A stretch of DNA of 64,000 nucleotides, taken from Mucilaginibacter sp. GTDB lineage: Bacteria; Bacteroidota; Bacteroidia; Sphingobacteriales; Sphingobacteriaceae. Positions 16,339 to 25,075 of the stretch are shown here, in pieces. Within the stretch, counting starts at the first letter, position 1; every line of letters begins with the position of its first letter. The position numbers and the translations under genes were made by a program. The notes beneath the pieces were generated by a model, which saw only the letters and a list, made by a program, of their open reading frames with translations, made no database searches and was not told the DNA's origin. The stretch covers positions 124,001 to 188,000 of the forward strand of contig NZ_JANYGH010000001.1 of the NCBI RefSeq assembly GCF_025362475.1. The letters are read 5' to 3'.

Positions 16339-18561
16339 TCAAGATGCTTTTTCAATAGCCGAATCAAACCTGTTTACGCCGGTAACACCTTTAATCAATT
16401 TTATTTTCTTGATCAGGTTTTCGAGGTGATTGGTGTCATTTACATATACCATGATTGATCCTTCAAAAATCCCATTGTCGCTATCAACAGTAATAGAGCG
16501 AATATTCACCTTAAAATCCGTTGATATAACTGTAGTAAGCTTATTAATGAGGCCAACTTCATCAATACCGGTTATCCTTAAACCGGTTAAAAATGCCAGT
16601 TCCTGTTGGTTGGTCCAGCGGGCTTTCACTATACGGTAGCCGTAATTGGCCATCAGTTTGGCGGCATTAGGGCAATTGGTACGGTGAATTTTAATACCAT
16701 CGCTAACGGTAACAAAGCCAAACACATCATCACCAGGAATTGGGTTACAGCAATTGGCCAGCTTGTAGTCAATTTTCTGCATGTCCTCGCCAATCAGCAG
16801 CATATCGCTGTCTTTTGATTTCAGGTTGCGGATAAGGCTTTGAACCTGTTCCTGCTCAATTTTATCCTGCGGCTTGTTTTCAACAATTTTCTCAAATGCC
16901 TGGTATTCTTTCAGGTCCTTCATATCAATAACACCCTTCGCGATGTTATAAAACAGATCCTGGGTAGATTGCAGCTTGAAAAAATAGCTGAGCTTATGTA
17001 TATTCTCAGAATTGTAAGTGATCTTGAGCGATTTCATTTTGCGCTCCAGTATCTCCTTGCCATCCTCAGCAATTTTACGTTTCTCTTCTTTTAATGCCGA
17101 TTTTATTTTGGCTTTGGCTTTGGCAGTAACAACAAAGTTAAGCCAGTCTTCTTTAGGTGTTTGCTTACCTGATGTAATGATCTCCACCTGGTCACCGTTT
17201 TGCAGTTTGTAGCTTAACGGCACCAGTTTATGGTTCACCTTGGCGCCAATACAGCTGGCTCCAACGTCGGTATGAATCTCGAAAGCAAAATCAAGCGCGG
17301 TAGCGTTTAATGGCAACTGGATGAGCGCTCCCTTTGGGGTAAAAATGAAGATTTCATCGCTGAAAAGGTTCATTTTAAAATCATCAAGAAAGTCGAGCGC
17401 ATTGGAGTCGGGATTTTTAAGCATATCCCTCACCTTTTGCACCCATTGATCAAGGCCGCTATCGGTTGATGATTCCTTATATTTCCAGTGAGCGGCAAAG
17501 CCTTTTTCGGCAATCTCGTTCATCCTTTTGGTACGTATCTGCACCTCCACCCATTGGCCCCGGGGGCCCATAACGGTAGTATGCAATGATTCATAACCAT
17601 TTGCCTTGGGCGATGATATCCAGTCACGTAACCTATCGGGATTTGGGCGGTATTGGTCGGTAACTATACTATAAGCTTTCCAGCAATCAGCCTTTTCCTG
17701 ATCAGGGGCACTATCCAGAATTATCCTGATGGCGAACAGATCATATACCTCTTCAAAAGGGATAGATTTCTTCTTCATCTTATTCCAAATGGAATGGATA
17801 GATTTTGGGCGACCAAAAACATCAGCATGTAATCCCTGGCCTTCCAGAACCTTGGTTACCGGCTCAGTAAAATCGCGAATAAATCTTTCACGCTCCGCCT
17901 TTTTTTCATTCAGTTTCTTTTTGATGAACTGGTAAGTTTCCCGCTCCATGTATTTCATGGACAGATCTTCCAGTTCAGACTTTATGGTATACAAACCCAA
18001 CCTGTGCGCAAGAGGGGCATACAGATAAACGGTTTCTGATGATAGTTTAAGCTGCTTGTCACGCGGCATAAACTCCATGGTACGCATGTTGTGTAACCTA
18101 TCGGCCAGTTTTATCAGGATAACCCTGACATCATCGGCCAGGGTGAGCAGCATTTTACGAAAGTTTTCGGCTTGTAAAGAGCTGTTGGTATCAAACACGC
18201 CCGATATTTTGGTTAAGCCATCAATGATTTTGGCTACCTTTTTACCAAACTCCATCTCAATTTCATCCAGCGTTACGTTGGTATCTTCAACCACATCATG
18301 CAGCAGGGCGCAAACTATTGAAGTGGTACCAAGGCCAATTTCTTCGGCAGCAATTTGCGCAACGGCAATAGGATGGTATATATAGGGTTCGCCGCTTTTA
18401 CGGCGCATGTCTTTATGACTTTCAAGGGCCATATCAAATGCCTTGCGAATCATTCTCTTATCCCCCTTTTGCAAGGTTGATTTACAGGCACGTAGTAAAG
18501 CACGATATCTTTTTAATATCTCATTTTTTTCTGCTTCCAGATCAATCACTATCTCTTTCAT
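16339..18561 (-). CDS. Bifunctional (p)ppGpp synthetase/hydrolase (RelA/SpoT)
   Basis: A 740-residue RSH enzyme that makes and degrades the alarmone (p)ppGpp. The N-terminal HD hydrolase domain is intact (YIYHPIAVAQI, CALLHDVVEDT and LADRLHNMRT, about residues 50-165). The synthetase domain follows (about 240-360, with GRPKSIHSIWNKM, YDLFAIRIIL and GYESLHTTV). Then come a TGS domain (about 395-460), a helical part, the conserved zinc-finger-like CCNPIPGDD near 600 and a C-terminal ACT domain (about 665-735). Both active sites look intact, so it is likely the main bifunctional Rel of the cell. Confidence 0.96.
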   Translation of the reverse strand: MKEIVIDLEAEKNEILKRYRALLRACKSTLQKGDKRMIRKAFDMALESHKDMRRKSGEPYIYHPIAVAQIAAEEIGLGTTSIVCALLHDVVEDTNVTLDEIEMEFGKKVAKIIDGLTKISGVFDTNSSLQAENFRKMLLTLADDVRVILIKLADRLHNMRTMEFMPRDKQLKLSSETVYLYAPLAHRLGLYTIKSELEDLSMKYMERETYQFIKKKLNEKKAERERFIRDFTEPVTKVLEGQGLHADVFGRPKSIHSIWNKMKKKSIPFEEVYDLFAIRIILDSAPDQEKADCWKAYSIVTDQYRPNPDRLRDWISSPKANGYESLHTTVMGPRGQWVEVQIRTKRMNEIAEKGFAAHWKYKESSTDSGLDQWVQKVRDMLKNPDSNALDFLDDFKMNLFSDEIFIFTPKGALIQLPLNATALDFAFEIHTDVGASCIGAKVNHKLVPLSYKLQNGDQVEIITSGKQTPKEDWLNFVVTAKAKAKIKSALKEEKRKIAEDGKEILERKMKSLKITYNSENIHKLSYFFKLQSTQDLFYNIAKGVIDMKDLKEYQAFEKIVENKPQDKIEQEQVQSLIRNLKSKDSDMLLIGEDMQKIDYKLANCCNPIPGDDVFGFVTVSDGIKIHRTNCPNAAKLMANYGYRIVKARWTNQQELAFLTGLRITGIDEVGLINKLTTVISTDFKVNIRSITVDSDNGIFEGSIMVYVNDTNHLENLIKKIKLIKGVTGVNRFDSAIEKAS

Positions 18562-18650
18562 ATATGAATATATGTGGTAAAAAAAAATGGATAAATCCGT
18601 AATAAAAATTATTATTACAGATTATATTTAAATACCACAAAAATTTGCTT

Positions 18651-18658
18651 TAATTTTG
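18651..18658 (+). promoter_or_regulatory. -7 box before the DUF4294 gene
   Basis: TAATTTTG, a perfect TAnnTTTG match, 14 bp before the ATG at 18673. It likely drives the three-gene unit DUF4294 - glutathione peroxidase - bshB1. Confidence 0.55.
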
Positions 18659-18672
18659 TATTAAGTAAAATT

Positions 18673-19287
18673 ATGAAATTTATTGGTTTTCTGTTGATGT
18701 TTTGTTGCATTATGGGCGAGGTAAAAGCCCAATCAGATAAACCTGCACTTATGATTGTAGGCAAAAATGATACCATAAGAGTTGCGGTAACAAGTATTGA
18801 CGGAGAATTGGTTCCGTGGGTGGTATGCGCCCCTGTAAGAATTGTTGATACCCGAATATTTGCCAGCGATGCCGACAGAGATAATTACCGCCGTTTAAGG
18901 TATAATGTGATGAAGGTGTTACCGTATGCCCGTTTTGCAGGCCAGCGATATGCTAAACTACAACGCGACCTGGCACTTACCGGTGATAAAAAGAAGCAGA
19001 AAGAGCTGATTGGCACCTGCGAAACAGAAATTAAAACATTGTTTAATAAGGAAATAAAAAATCTGACAATTAGTCAGGGTGAAGTTTTAATCAAGTTAAT
19101 TGACCGGGAAACCGGCACTACCAGTTATACTATGGTTAAAGAGCTTAAAGGTGGTTTTAAAGCATTTATGTTTCAATCCGTAGCCAGCATATTTGGCCAT
19201 AACCTTAAAGAAACTTACGATCCTGAGGAGCAGAGAGATATCGAGGCCATCCTTACCCAGGCCGGATACAATTCCACTAACTTCTAA
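18673..19287 (+). CDS. DUF4294 family secreted protein
   Basis: A 204-residue exported protein with a signal peptide (MKFIGFLLMFCCIMGEVKAQ). The conserved DUF4294 core runs from DADRDNYRRLRYNVMKVLPYARFAG through the helical stretch to SYTMVKELKGGFKAFMFQSVASIFG and DPEEQRDIEAIL. The family is confined to Bacteroidota and has no assigned function. The gene is 2 bp upstream of the glutathione-peroxidase gene and probably shares its transcript, so an envelope or redox role is possible but unproven. Confidence 0.82.
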   Translation: MKFIGFLLMFCCIMGEVKAQSDKPALMIVGKNDTIRVAVTSIDGELVPWVVCAPVRIVDTRIFASDADRDNYRRLRYNVMKVLPYARFAGQRYAKLQRDLALTGDKKKQKELIGTCETEIKTLFNKEIKNLTISQGEVLIKLIDRETGTTSYTMVKELKGGFKAFMFQSVASIFGHNLKETYDPEEQRDIEAILTQAGYNSTNF

Positions 19288-19289
19288 TA

Positions 19290-19790
19290 ATGGATACTAC
19301 AAGCGTCTACAAGTTTAACATTCAAAAGTTAAACGGTGATGAAATCAGTCTATCGGCTTATAAAAATAAAGTACTTTTAATCGTTAACACCGCTTCCCAA
19401 TGCGGCTTTACCCCACAGTATAATGATCTTGTATCATTAAAAGAAGCCTTTATTAATACGGATTTTGAAATACTCGCATTCCCTTCAAATGATTTTGGCG
19501 GCCAGGAGCCGCTGGAAGGCGCTGCTATTGACGCTTTTTGTGCAAACATGGGTGTAAACTATCCGGTATTTGATAAGATAAGGGTACGCGGACCATTTGC
19601 CCATCCTTTATACCAGTTTTTTGCTGATAAAAAAGAAAATGGCACGCTTAAATCAGTCCCGAGATGGAACTTTCATAAATTTTTAATCAACAGGGACGGC
19701 CATGTTACTGACTTTTATTATCCCTTTACCAAACCAACATCTTCAAAGATCAGGAAGAAAATAGAGCGTCTTTTATCAACCGCTCAATAA
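19290..19790 (+). CDS. Glutathione peroxidase family thiol peroxidase
   Basis: A 166-residue cytoplasmic peroxidase with a thioredoxin-like fold. The peroxidatic Cys is in NTASQCGFTPQY (about residue 38), the second motif reads FPSNDFGGQEP (a Ser replaces the usual Cys or Ala) and the catalytic Trp-Asn is in RWNFHKFLI. Bacterial members usually use thioredoxin or other thiols rather than glutathione. The next gene is bshB1, a bacillithiol enzyme, so bacillithiol-linked redox is a reasonable guess for reductant supply. It is spaced 2 bp after the DUF4294 gene. Confidence 0.92.
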   Translation: MDTTSVYKFNIQKLNGDEISLSAYKNKVLLIVNTASQCGFTPQYNDLVSLKEAFINTDFEILAFPSNDFGGQEPLEGAAIDAFCANMGVNYPVFDKIRVRGPFAHPLYQFFADKKENGTLKSVPRWNFHKFLINRDGHVTDFYYPFTKPTSSKIRKKIERLLSTAQ

Positions 19791-19804
19791 CCACAAATAC
19801 AATA

Positions 19805-20527
19805 ATGAAATTAGATATTTTAGTTTTATCGGTACACCCTGATGACGCCGAACTTGGCTGCGCAGGCACCGTTTTGAAACATATAGCCATGGGCCATAAA
19901 GTAGGCATCGTTGACCTTACCCGTGGCGAGTTAGGAACGCGTGGCTCGGCAGAGATCCGCGAGCAGGAAGCTACAGCGGCGGCAAACATATTAGGCCTTG
20001 CCATAAGAGAAAATTTAGGCATCCCCGATGGCTTTTTTGAAAACTCAAAAGAATACCAGCTACAGGTTATCTCTACAATTCGCAAGTATCAGCCAAAAAT
20101 TGTAATTACCAACGCTTATCATGACAGGCACCCGGATCATGGCCGGGCTAATGAGCTGGTTGAGCACTCGGCGTTTTTAGCAGGCTTGCGCAAAATAGAA
20201 ACCGTTGACGACAATGGTGACCCGCAGTTGGCCTGGCGCCCAAACCTGGTACTTCACTTTATACAGGATAATTATATCAGGCCTGATATCTTGGTAGATG
20301 TTACTGAATATTGGGACAAAAAAATAGAAAGTATCCGTGCTTACGGCTCCCAGTTTTTTAATCCTGAGTGGAGCGATGAACCCCAAACCTACATATCATC
20401 GCCCGAATTTATTAATGTGGTGGCTGCCCGTGCAAGCGAATTTGGTAAAAGCATAGGTGTTAAATATGCAGAAGGGTATACAAGCAGGAAAATTTTAGGT
20501 GTAGATAATTTATTTGCTTTAAAATAA
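19805..20527 (+). CDS. bshB1: Bacillithiol biosynthesis deacetylase BshB1
   Basis: A 240-residue zinc-dependent LmbE-like deacetylase that removes the acetyl group from GlcNAc-malate in bacillithiol synthesis. The zinc motif HPDD is at residues 12-15, and the RHPDHGRA motif that supplies the distal His lies near residue 110. The DLTRGELGTRGSAEIREQEA segment is characteristic of BshB1. It lies 14 bp after the glutathione peroxidase gene, in the same operon, and ends before a strong terminator. The other bacillithiol genes (bshA, bshC) are not in this window. Confidence 0.93.
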   Translation: MKLDILVLSVHPDDAELGCAGTVLKHIAMGHKVGIVDLTRGELGTRGSAEIREQEATAAANILGLAIRENLGIPDGFFENSKEYQLQVISTIRKYQPKIVITNAYHDRHPDHGRANELVEHSAFLAGLRKIETVDDNGDPQLAWRPNLVLHFIQDNYIRPDILVDVTEYWDKKIESIRAYGSQFFNPEWSDEPQTYISSPEFINVVAARASEFGKSIGVKYAEGYTSRKILGVDNLFALK

Positions 20528-20551
20528 TATATTATTTAACTATAAATAAAC

Positions 20552-20585
20552 AAGCCGCTAATCTTTAATAAGATAGCGGCTTATT
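20552..20585. terminator. Bidirectional terminator between bshB1 and a convergent gene
   Basis: The stem AAGCCGCTA/TAGCGGCTT (20552-20560 with 20574-20582), extended inside by TCTT/AAGA, is followed by T-rich sequence on both strands. It separates convergent genes. Confidence 0.8.
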
Positions 20586-20605
20586 TTATAATATTAGTTA
20601 AATAT

Positions 20606-21043
20606 TTAAGCTTTAATATATTCAAAACGATTGTTCTCATTACTTCTTTCTCTTCTTAGTTTATTTTCGTTCGCAAGCTTTAAAAGGATGCCCGATAGTT
20701 CAGAAGTTTTAAAGTCGGAGTCAAACTGATCCTTACAATAAGTGGCAATTGATGATATGGAACGCTGGGTATCAAAGAAATCGGTACTCAATAACTGGTT
20801 CAATATTTTAGTTGCTCCTGGTTTTTTTCGGCCCGGCGTTGCAAAGTTTTCATCCTCTGAGCGCATCCTACGGCCTTTTTTGCTAAAAATCTCAGATCCT
20901 TCAGCATCTGCTTTTTCGCCCTCAATCATTACATCCAGTAGCCTGTCGATAATTCTTACCTGTACAGCTTCTGATTGAAATGAGTTAACAACTTCTGCTA
21001 CCTCAACAAGTTGTTTTTTTAATTTCTCTATATGTTTGCTCAT
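20606..21043 (-). CDS. Hypothetical protein with a winged-helix-like C-terminus
   Basis: A 145-residue soluble protein that I do not recognise. It starts with a helical, possibly coiled-coil segment (MSKHIEKLKKQLVEVAEVVNS), then a charged linker rich in Lys, Arg and Gly (about 55-80). The C-terminal half reads ISSIATYCKDQF, then TSELSGILLKLANENKLRRE and NRFEYI, a pattern seen in winged-helix domains. A DNA-binding role is therefore possible but unproven. A -7 box lies 34 bp upstream of the ATG, so it is transcribed alone. Confidence 0.65.
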   Translation of the reverse strand: MSKHIEKLKKQLVEVAEVVNSFQSEAVQVRIIDRLLDVMIEGEKADAEGSEIFSKKGRRMRSEDENFATPGRKKPGATKILNQLLSTDFFDTQRSISSIATYCKDQFDSDFKTSELSGILLKLANENKLRRERSNENNRFEYIKA

Positions 21044-21076
21044 GATGAATTAGATTTGATCTAATAAAGGATAGTA

Positions 21077-21084
21077 CAAATTTA
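21077..21084 (-). promoter_or_regulatory. -7 box before the hypothetical gene
   Basis: TAAATTTG on the minus strand, 34 bp before the ATG at 21043. No clear -33 element was seen. Confidence 0.5.
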
Positions 21085-21242
21085 ATCCGAATAATAATTA
21101 AAAATATAGCCTATTTTGGTAAAAAAATAGTTTATATTATTAATTTGTGCTTTCCAGGATGATTAATGTCATAAGCAAATATTAAATACTAAGGCTGTTT
21201 CTGTGTTGATAATTAACTAACAGAGTTACTTATTACACTATA

Positions 21243-22574
21243 TTACAGCGATTTAGATATTTTTTCCAACATTTCTAAACCTGTATCTATATGTTTTTTT
21301 TCAATAATAAGGGCCGGTCTGAAACGAATACTCTTTTCGCCACAACCTAAATACATGATATTATTATCTAAGCCTTTGTTAATGAATGCATCACGTCTGT
21401 TTTTATCAGGAAAATCAAAGGCTGTTAATAAACCCTTGCCCCGCACGTTACTTATTATAGGAAGCATGCCGGCGATATCCCTTAACTGATTTTGTAAGTA
21501 TTCGCCCATCTGAGCCGCATTATCGCAAAGGTTATCTTCTTCTATCACTTCCATGATTTTTGATGATCGAACCATATCAACCAAGCTGCCTCCCCAGGTG
21601 GAGTTAATCCGTGACGAAACATGGAAAACATTGTTTTCCACTTCATCAACGCGGTTGCTGCAAAGTATGCCACAAACCTGCATCTTTTTACCAAAGGCCA
21701 AAATATCAGGCCTTGCCTTTTCACCAAAATGTTCATGGCACCAAAATTTACCTGTAAGGCCTACTCCTGTTTGAACTTCATCATATATCAGCATGGCTTC
21801 ATACTCATCGGCAAGTTCTCTGAGTTTTTCTAAAAACTCCTTGCGTACATGGTTATCACCACCTTCTGATTGTACAGGCTCTATAATAATTGCACAAACA
21901 TCATCCTTGTTATCTTCAAATGCTTTCCTGATCTGCGCTACAGAAAGTAGTTCTCTTTGCAGCAGATCCTCATGATTGCTATCACTGTAAGGAAAATTCA
22001 TGTAAGGTACAGATACGCGGGGCCAATCAAACTTGGCAAACCATTTAGTTTTATTAGGCACAGTATTGGTTAAACTTAATGTATAACCAGAGCGACCGTG
22101 AAAAGCATGCTCAAAGTGAATCACCTTAAAACCACGCTCTTTGGTATAACCTTTGGAAAAGTTTTTTTGAACCTTCCAGTCCATAGCGGTTTTAAGCGCG
22201 TTTTCAATAGCCAACGAACCTCCCGCTATAAAAAAAGCATGCGGCAAATAATCAGGAATACCCACCCGCGAAAAAGTTTCAACGAACTGGGCGTATTGCG
22301 TGGTATAAATATCAGAGTTTGATGGGTTGGTTAAAGCTGCCAGCATAAGGTTTTTTTTAAACTCCTCATCGTTCAGCATTTTGGGGTGATTGTAACCTAA
22401 AGGCACCGATGCAAAGCATGTAAAAAAATCAAGCAGGGTACGATCATTCTTTGAATCATAAATATACACACCCTTACTTTTTTCCATGTCAAAAGTGAGA
22501 TCGAAGCCATCGGCAAGTACATGCTTCTGCAAAGAAGCCTGCACGTTTTGGGGAGAAACAAGTAGGTTGTACAT
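21243..22574 (-). CDS. lat: L-lysine 6-transaminase
   Basis: A 443-residue class III PLP aminotransferase that moves the epsilon-amino group of lysine to 2-oxoglutarate, giving 2-aminoadipate semialdehyde. It resembles Lat proteins from the start (MYNLLVSPQNVQASLQKHVLADGFDLTFD) through FTCFASVPLGYNHPKM, FHGRSGYTLSLTNT and IIIEPVQSEGGDNH. The aspartate is in YDEVQTGVG and the PLP-binding lysine in DILAFGKKMQVCG. It has a well-formed promoter just upstream. No other lysine-catabolism gene lies alongside. Confidence 0.9.
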   Translation of the reverse strand: MYNLLVSPQNVQASLQKHVLADGFDLTFDMEKSKGVYIYDSKNDRTLLDFFTCFASVPLGYNHPKMLNDEEFKKNLMLAALTNPSNSDIYTTQYAQFVETFSRVGIPDYLPHAFFIAGGSLAIENALKTAMDWKVQKNFSKGYTKERGFKVIHFEHAFHGRSGYTLSLTNTVPNKTKWFAKFDWPRVSVPYMNFPYSDSNHEDLLQRELLSVAQIRKAFEDNKDDVCAIIIEPVQSEGGDNHVRKEFLEKLRELADEYEAMLIYDEVQTGVGLTGKFWCHEHFGEKARPDILAFGKKMQVCGILCSNRVDEVENNVFHVSSRINSTWGGSLVDMVRSSKIMEVIEEDNLCDNAAQMGEYLQNQLRDIAGMLPIISNVRGKGLLTAFDFPDKNRRDAFINKGLDNNIMYLGCGEKSIRFRPALIIEKKHIDTGLEMLEKISKSL

Positions 22575-22591
22575 ATTAATTTTGGTTTACA

Positions 22592-22622
22592 CAAATTTAA
22601 TAAAAAGCCCCAAAAAACCAAA
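22592..22622 (-). promoter_or_regulatory. lat promoter
   Basis: On the minus strand, a -33 TTTG (22619-22622) is followed after 19 bp by the -7 box TAAATTTG (22592-22599). The ATG at 22574 lies 17 bp further, so the 5' leader is very short. Confidence 0.65.
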
Positions 22623-22649
22623 TTTAGGCGGTTTTTGAACCGATTGACA

Positions 22650-22684
22650 AAAAAGTAACTTTAAATTGTTTAAAGTTACTTTTT
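22650..22684. repeat. Perfect 16-bp-stem hairpin
   Basis: AAAAAGTAACTTTAAA (22650-22665) pairs perfectly with TTTAAAGTTACTTTTT (22669-22684) around a 3-nt loop. The word GTTACTTTTTGT recurs near 1320, and a weaker hairpin of the same kind is near 48475. It may be a terminator or a small repeat. Confidence 0.6.
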
Positions 22685-22915
22685 GTACCAAAGGCCAAAC
22701 CGGTACACCACATTTTAATAAAAAAACTTTCGCCTTACATCAAAAAAAACTCCTTTTCCTGATGGATTTTAATATTCGTTTGAGAAGAAATTTCAAAATT
22801 ATTAATCGCTCAGGAGCCGAGCCCCGGCAAATATGTACCAATGACTTTATTATTTTAAAGATGCTACCAATACATCATCTAAAATCTGCACATCTAAAAT
22901 TTGCACATCTGTAAT
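22685..22915. other. Spacer with short tandem-like words, no gene seen
   Basis: About 230 bp between the hairpin and the PLP-deaminase gene. Near 22875-22914 there are three imperfect repeats of a word like ATCTAAAATCTGCAC. An 82-codon frame crosses it, but its composition and the repeats argue against a gene. Confidence 0.5.
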
Positions 22916-23803
22916 CTAAAACCTATCCTTCATCCCCAGCAAACCCCAGATGCCACCACTGTGTATAGCCAATATTTTACTTCCTGCTTTAAAATAGCCC
23001 TTACCGATTAAATCATATAGCGCATATACCATTTTACCGGTATAAATGGGTTCAATTACTATCCCGGTAGTGGCCACAAACTGTTTTATAAAACTGATCA
23101 GCTCATCAGTAGCTTTGCCGTATCCTCCAAAGTGATAATCGGTATGAAGAGAGTATTCGGCGGGAGCGGTTAAAAACCGGTCAATCTCATCCTTTATAAA
23201 CCCACCATTTTTAAAAACAGGTATCGCGTTAAATTGGGTTTTAAGCTGGTGATTGTTTAGACCGTTAATAATGCCGGCCGCAGTAGTTCCGGTTCCGCAG
23301 GCGCAAAAAATATGATCATAGGCATCTGTAAGCTCGTCAACCAGCTCGCTGCAGCCCAGGGCTCCTTCTGCAGATGCACCGCCCTCATCAATAAAAATAG
23401 CGTCCTCATCATCTCCGAAGTATTTATGAAACAGTGCTTGTTTATCCCGATAACTATCCCGATCTGTAAATATCAATTGCATGCCGTGCAGCTTGCATAA
23501 AAACAGGGTATCGTTTTTAACTTCCTCCCCCCGCACAATACCTGTAGCCTTAAACCCAAACTTCGCGGCTGCGGCTGCGGTAGCCAGTAAATGATTGGAG
23601 TAAGCCCCGCCAAATGTTACCAAATGATTTTTCTGCTTATCCTGTGCATTTTTAAGCAGGTATTTTAATTTACGCCATTTATTGCCCGATATCATGGGAT
23701 GTATCAGATCGTCGCGTTTTAAAAAAACTTTTACACCATGCTCATCAAATAAAGGGTTCGTGACCTGGTGTACCGGACTAAAAATCTCCAAATCAATATT
23801 CAT
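22916..23803 (-). CDS. PLP-dependent ACC deaminase / D-cysteine desulfhydrase family protein
   Basis: A 295-residue fold-type II PLP enzyme. The cofactor lysine lies in SGNKWRKLKYLL (about residue 44), followed by TFGGAYSNHLLATAAAAA and the glycine-rich phosphate loop CGTGTTAAG. The family includes 1-aminocyclopropane-1-carboxylate deaminase and D-cysteine desulfhydrase. The sequence cannot separate the two, and desulfhydrase activity is more common outside plant-associated strains. It is a single gene divergent from rluD. Confidence 0.85.
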   Translation of the reverse strand: MNIDLEIFSPVHQVTNPLFDEHGVKVFLKRDDLIHPMISGNKWRKLKYLLKNAQDKQKNHLVTFGGAYSNHLLATAAAAAKFGFKATGIVRGEEVKNDTLFLCKLHGMQLIFTDRDSYRDKQALFHKYFGDDEDAIFIDEGGASAEGALGCSELVDELTDAYDHIFCACGTGTTAAGIINGLNNHQLKTQFNAIPVFKNGGFIKDEIDRFLTAPAEYSLHTDYHFGGYGKATDELISFIKQFVATTGIVIEPIYTGKMVYALYDLIGKGYFKAGSKILAIHSGGIWGLLGMKDRF

Positions 23804-23861
23804 AAAATAACCTGTACTTAATGCTATTGCAATATTACACTTAACCTACACAAAAAACGAT

Positions 23862-23869
23862 TACTTTTG
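23862..23869 (+). promoter_or_regulatory. -7 box just before the RluD-type gene
   Basis: TACTTTTG, a perfect TAnnTTTG match, ends 7 bp before the ATG at 23877. Transcription would start within a few bases of the start codon, giving an almost leaderless mRNA. Confidence 0.55.
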
Positions 23870-23876
23870 CCCTCAA

Positions 23877-24917
23877 ATGGCATACGAACCCGAGCTGATA
23901 GAGCAGGAAGAACAGGATTTATTTGAGCACTTACGTATTGTGGTTGACAAGGGTCAATCCCTGTTGCGTATTGATAAGTTTTTGATGCACAGGGTGGAGA
24001 ATGCATCGCGTAACCGCATCCAGAACGCTATTGAGCTTGGTAATGTGCTGGTAAATGATAAGCCCATTAAAAGCAGCTACCGCGTAAAACCCTTAGATGT
24101 AATATCAGTAGTATTGCCACATCCGCCGCGTGATACCGAGGTTTATCCCGAAAATCTCCCCATTAATATTGTTTACGAGGATCACGATGTATTGATTGTA
24201 GATAAAGCCGCAGGTATGGTTGTGCACCCCGGTTATAATAACTACACCGGCACATTGGTTAATGCATTGGTTTACCATTTTCAGCAACTCCCTACCCTGC
24301 CGGGTAATGATGGAAGGCCAGGTTTGGTGCACCGGATTGATAAAGATACATCGGGTTTGTTGCTTATCAGCAAAAACGAGCGTTCCATGAGTTGGCTGGC
24401 CAAACAATTTTTTGATCATAGCATCACCCGTAAATACATTGCTTTGGTTTGGGGCGATCTGGAACAGGATGGCACGGTAACAGGCTATATTGGCCGCAGT
24501 ATTGCTGATAGAAGGGTAATGTCTATATATGATGATCCCGAAAAAGGAAAATGGTCTGTAACGCATTATAAAGTATTGGAGCGCATGGGTTATGTTACCC
24601 TGATTGAATGCCAGCTGGAAACAGGCCGCACGCACCAGATACGGGCACATATGCGCCACATTGGCCATCCGCTTTTTAGTGACGCAACTTACGGTGGTGA
24701 TAAAATTTTAAAAGGTACCGTGTTTAGCAAATATAAGCAATTTGTTGAAAATTGTTTTGAGCTGATGCCCCGGCAGGCGCTTCATGCGCAAACACTGGGC
24801 TTTTTACACCCCACACTCAAAAAACAAATCCTTTTTGAGTCACCTTTGCCACCCGATTTTGAAAGCGTACTGCTAAAATGGCGTAAGTACACTACAGATG
24901 TGAGAAACGAGATTTGA
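23877..24917 (+). CDS. RluA/RluD family 23S rRNA pseudouridine synthase
   Basis: A 346-residue RNA-modifying enzyme. An S4 RNA-binding domain occupies about residues 27-90 (LRIDKFLMHRVENASRNRIQNA). The catalytic domain follows, with the aspartate in GLVHRIDKDTSGLLLI (about residue 157) and the conserved ETGRTHQIRAHMRHIGHPL motif. The combined S4 plus RluA domains fit RluD, which modifies helix 69 of 23S rRNA. RluC-type activity cannot be fully excluded. The length is usual for the family. A -7 box lies right next to the ATG. Confidence 0.93.
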   Translation: MAYEPELIEQEEQDLFEHLRIVVDKGQSLLRIDKFLMHRVENASRNRIQNAIELGNVLVNDKPIKSSYRVKPLDVISVVLPHPPRDTEVYPENLPINIVYEDHDVLIVDKAAGMVVHPGYNNYTGTLVNALVYHFQQLPTLPGNDGRPGLVHRIDKDTSGLLLISKNERSMSWLAKQFFDHSITRKYIALVWGDLEQDGTVTGYIGRSIADRRVMSIYDDPEKGKWSVTHYKVLERMGYVTLIECQLETGRTHQIRAHMRHIGHPLFSDATYGGDKILKGTVFSKYKQFVENCFELMPRQALHAQTLGFLHPTLKKQILFESPLPPDFESVLLKWRKYTTDVRNEI

Positions 24918-25075
24918 GAAAAAACAAATGAACAGACTTGATCATTAAACAAAGTATCAAACCTAATATCCAAAATTTATATATTAAACGTTAGATAGGA
25001 GATAAAATCCAACCAAATAACAAATTAGTTTACACCAAAAGTCAAAATCTCAAACCTAATATCTCATATCTAAAA
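24918..25075. repeat. Low-complexity AT-rich spacer
   Basis: Built from variants of words such as CAAACCTAATATC and ATCTCATATC, repeated with drift. There is no ORF and no clear stem. Similar degenerate spacers occur at 16253, 22870 and 62400. Confidence 0.45.

Noticed and set aside
18673..20527. A new redox system in the DUF4294 - peroxidase - bshB1 unit
   Set aside because: Peroxidase and BshB1 are ordinary members of known families, and DUF4294 adjacency alone is not enough evidence.
22666..22914. 82-codon plus-strand frame between lat and the PLP-deaminase gene
   Set aside because: It begins inside a perfect hairpin and ends in degenerate short repeats, with no family likeness.
22870..22914. 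Short CRISPR-like tandem words
   Set aside because: Units are about 15 bp, imperfect, without unique spacers or cas genes.
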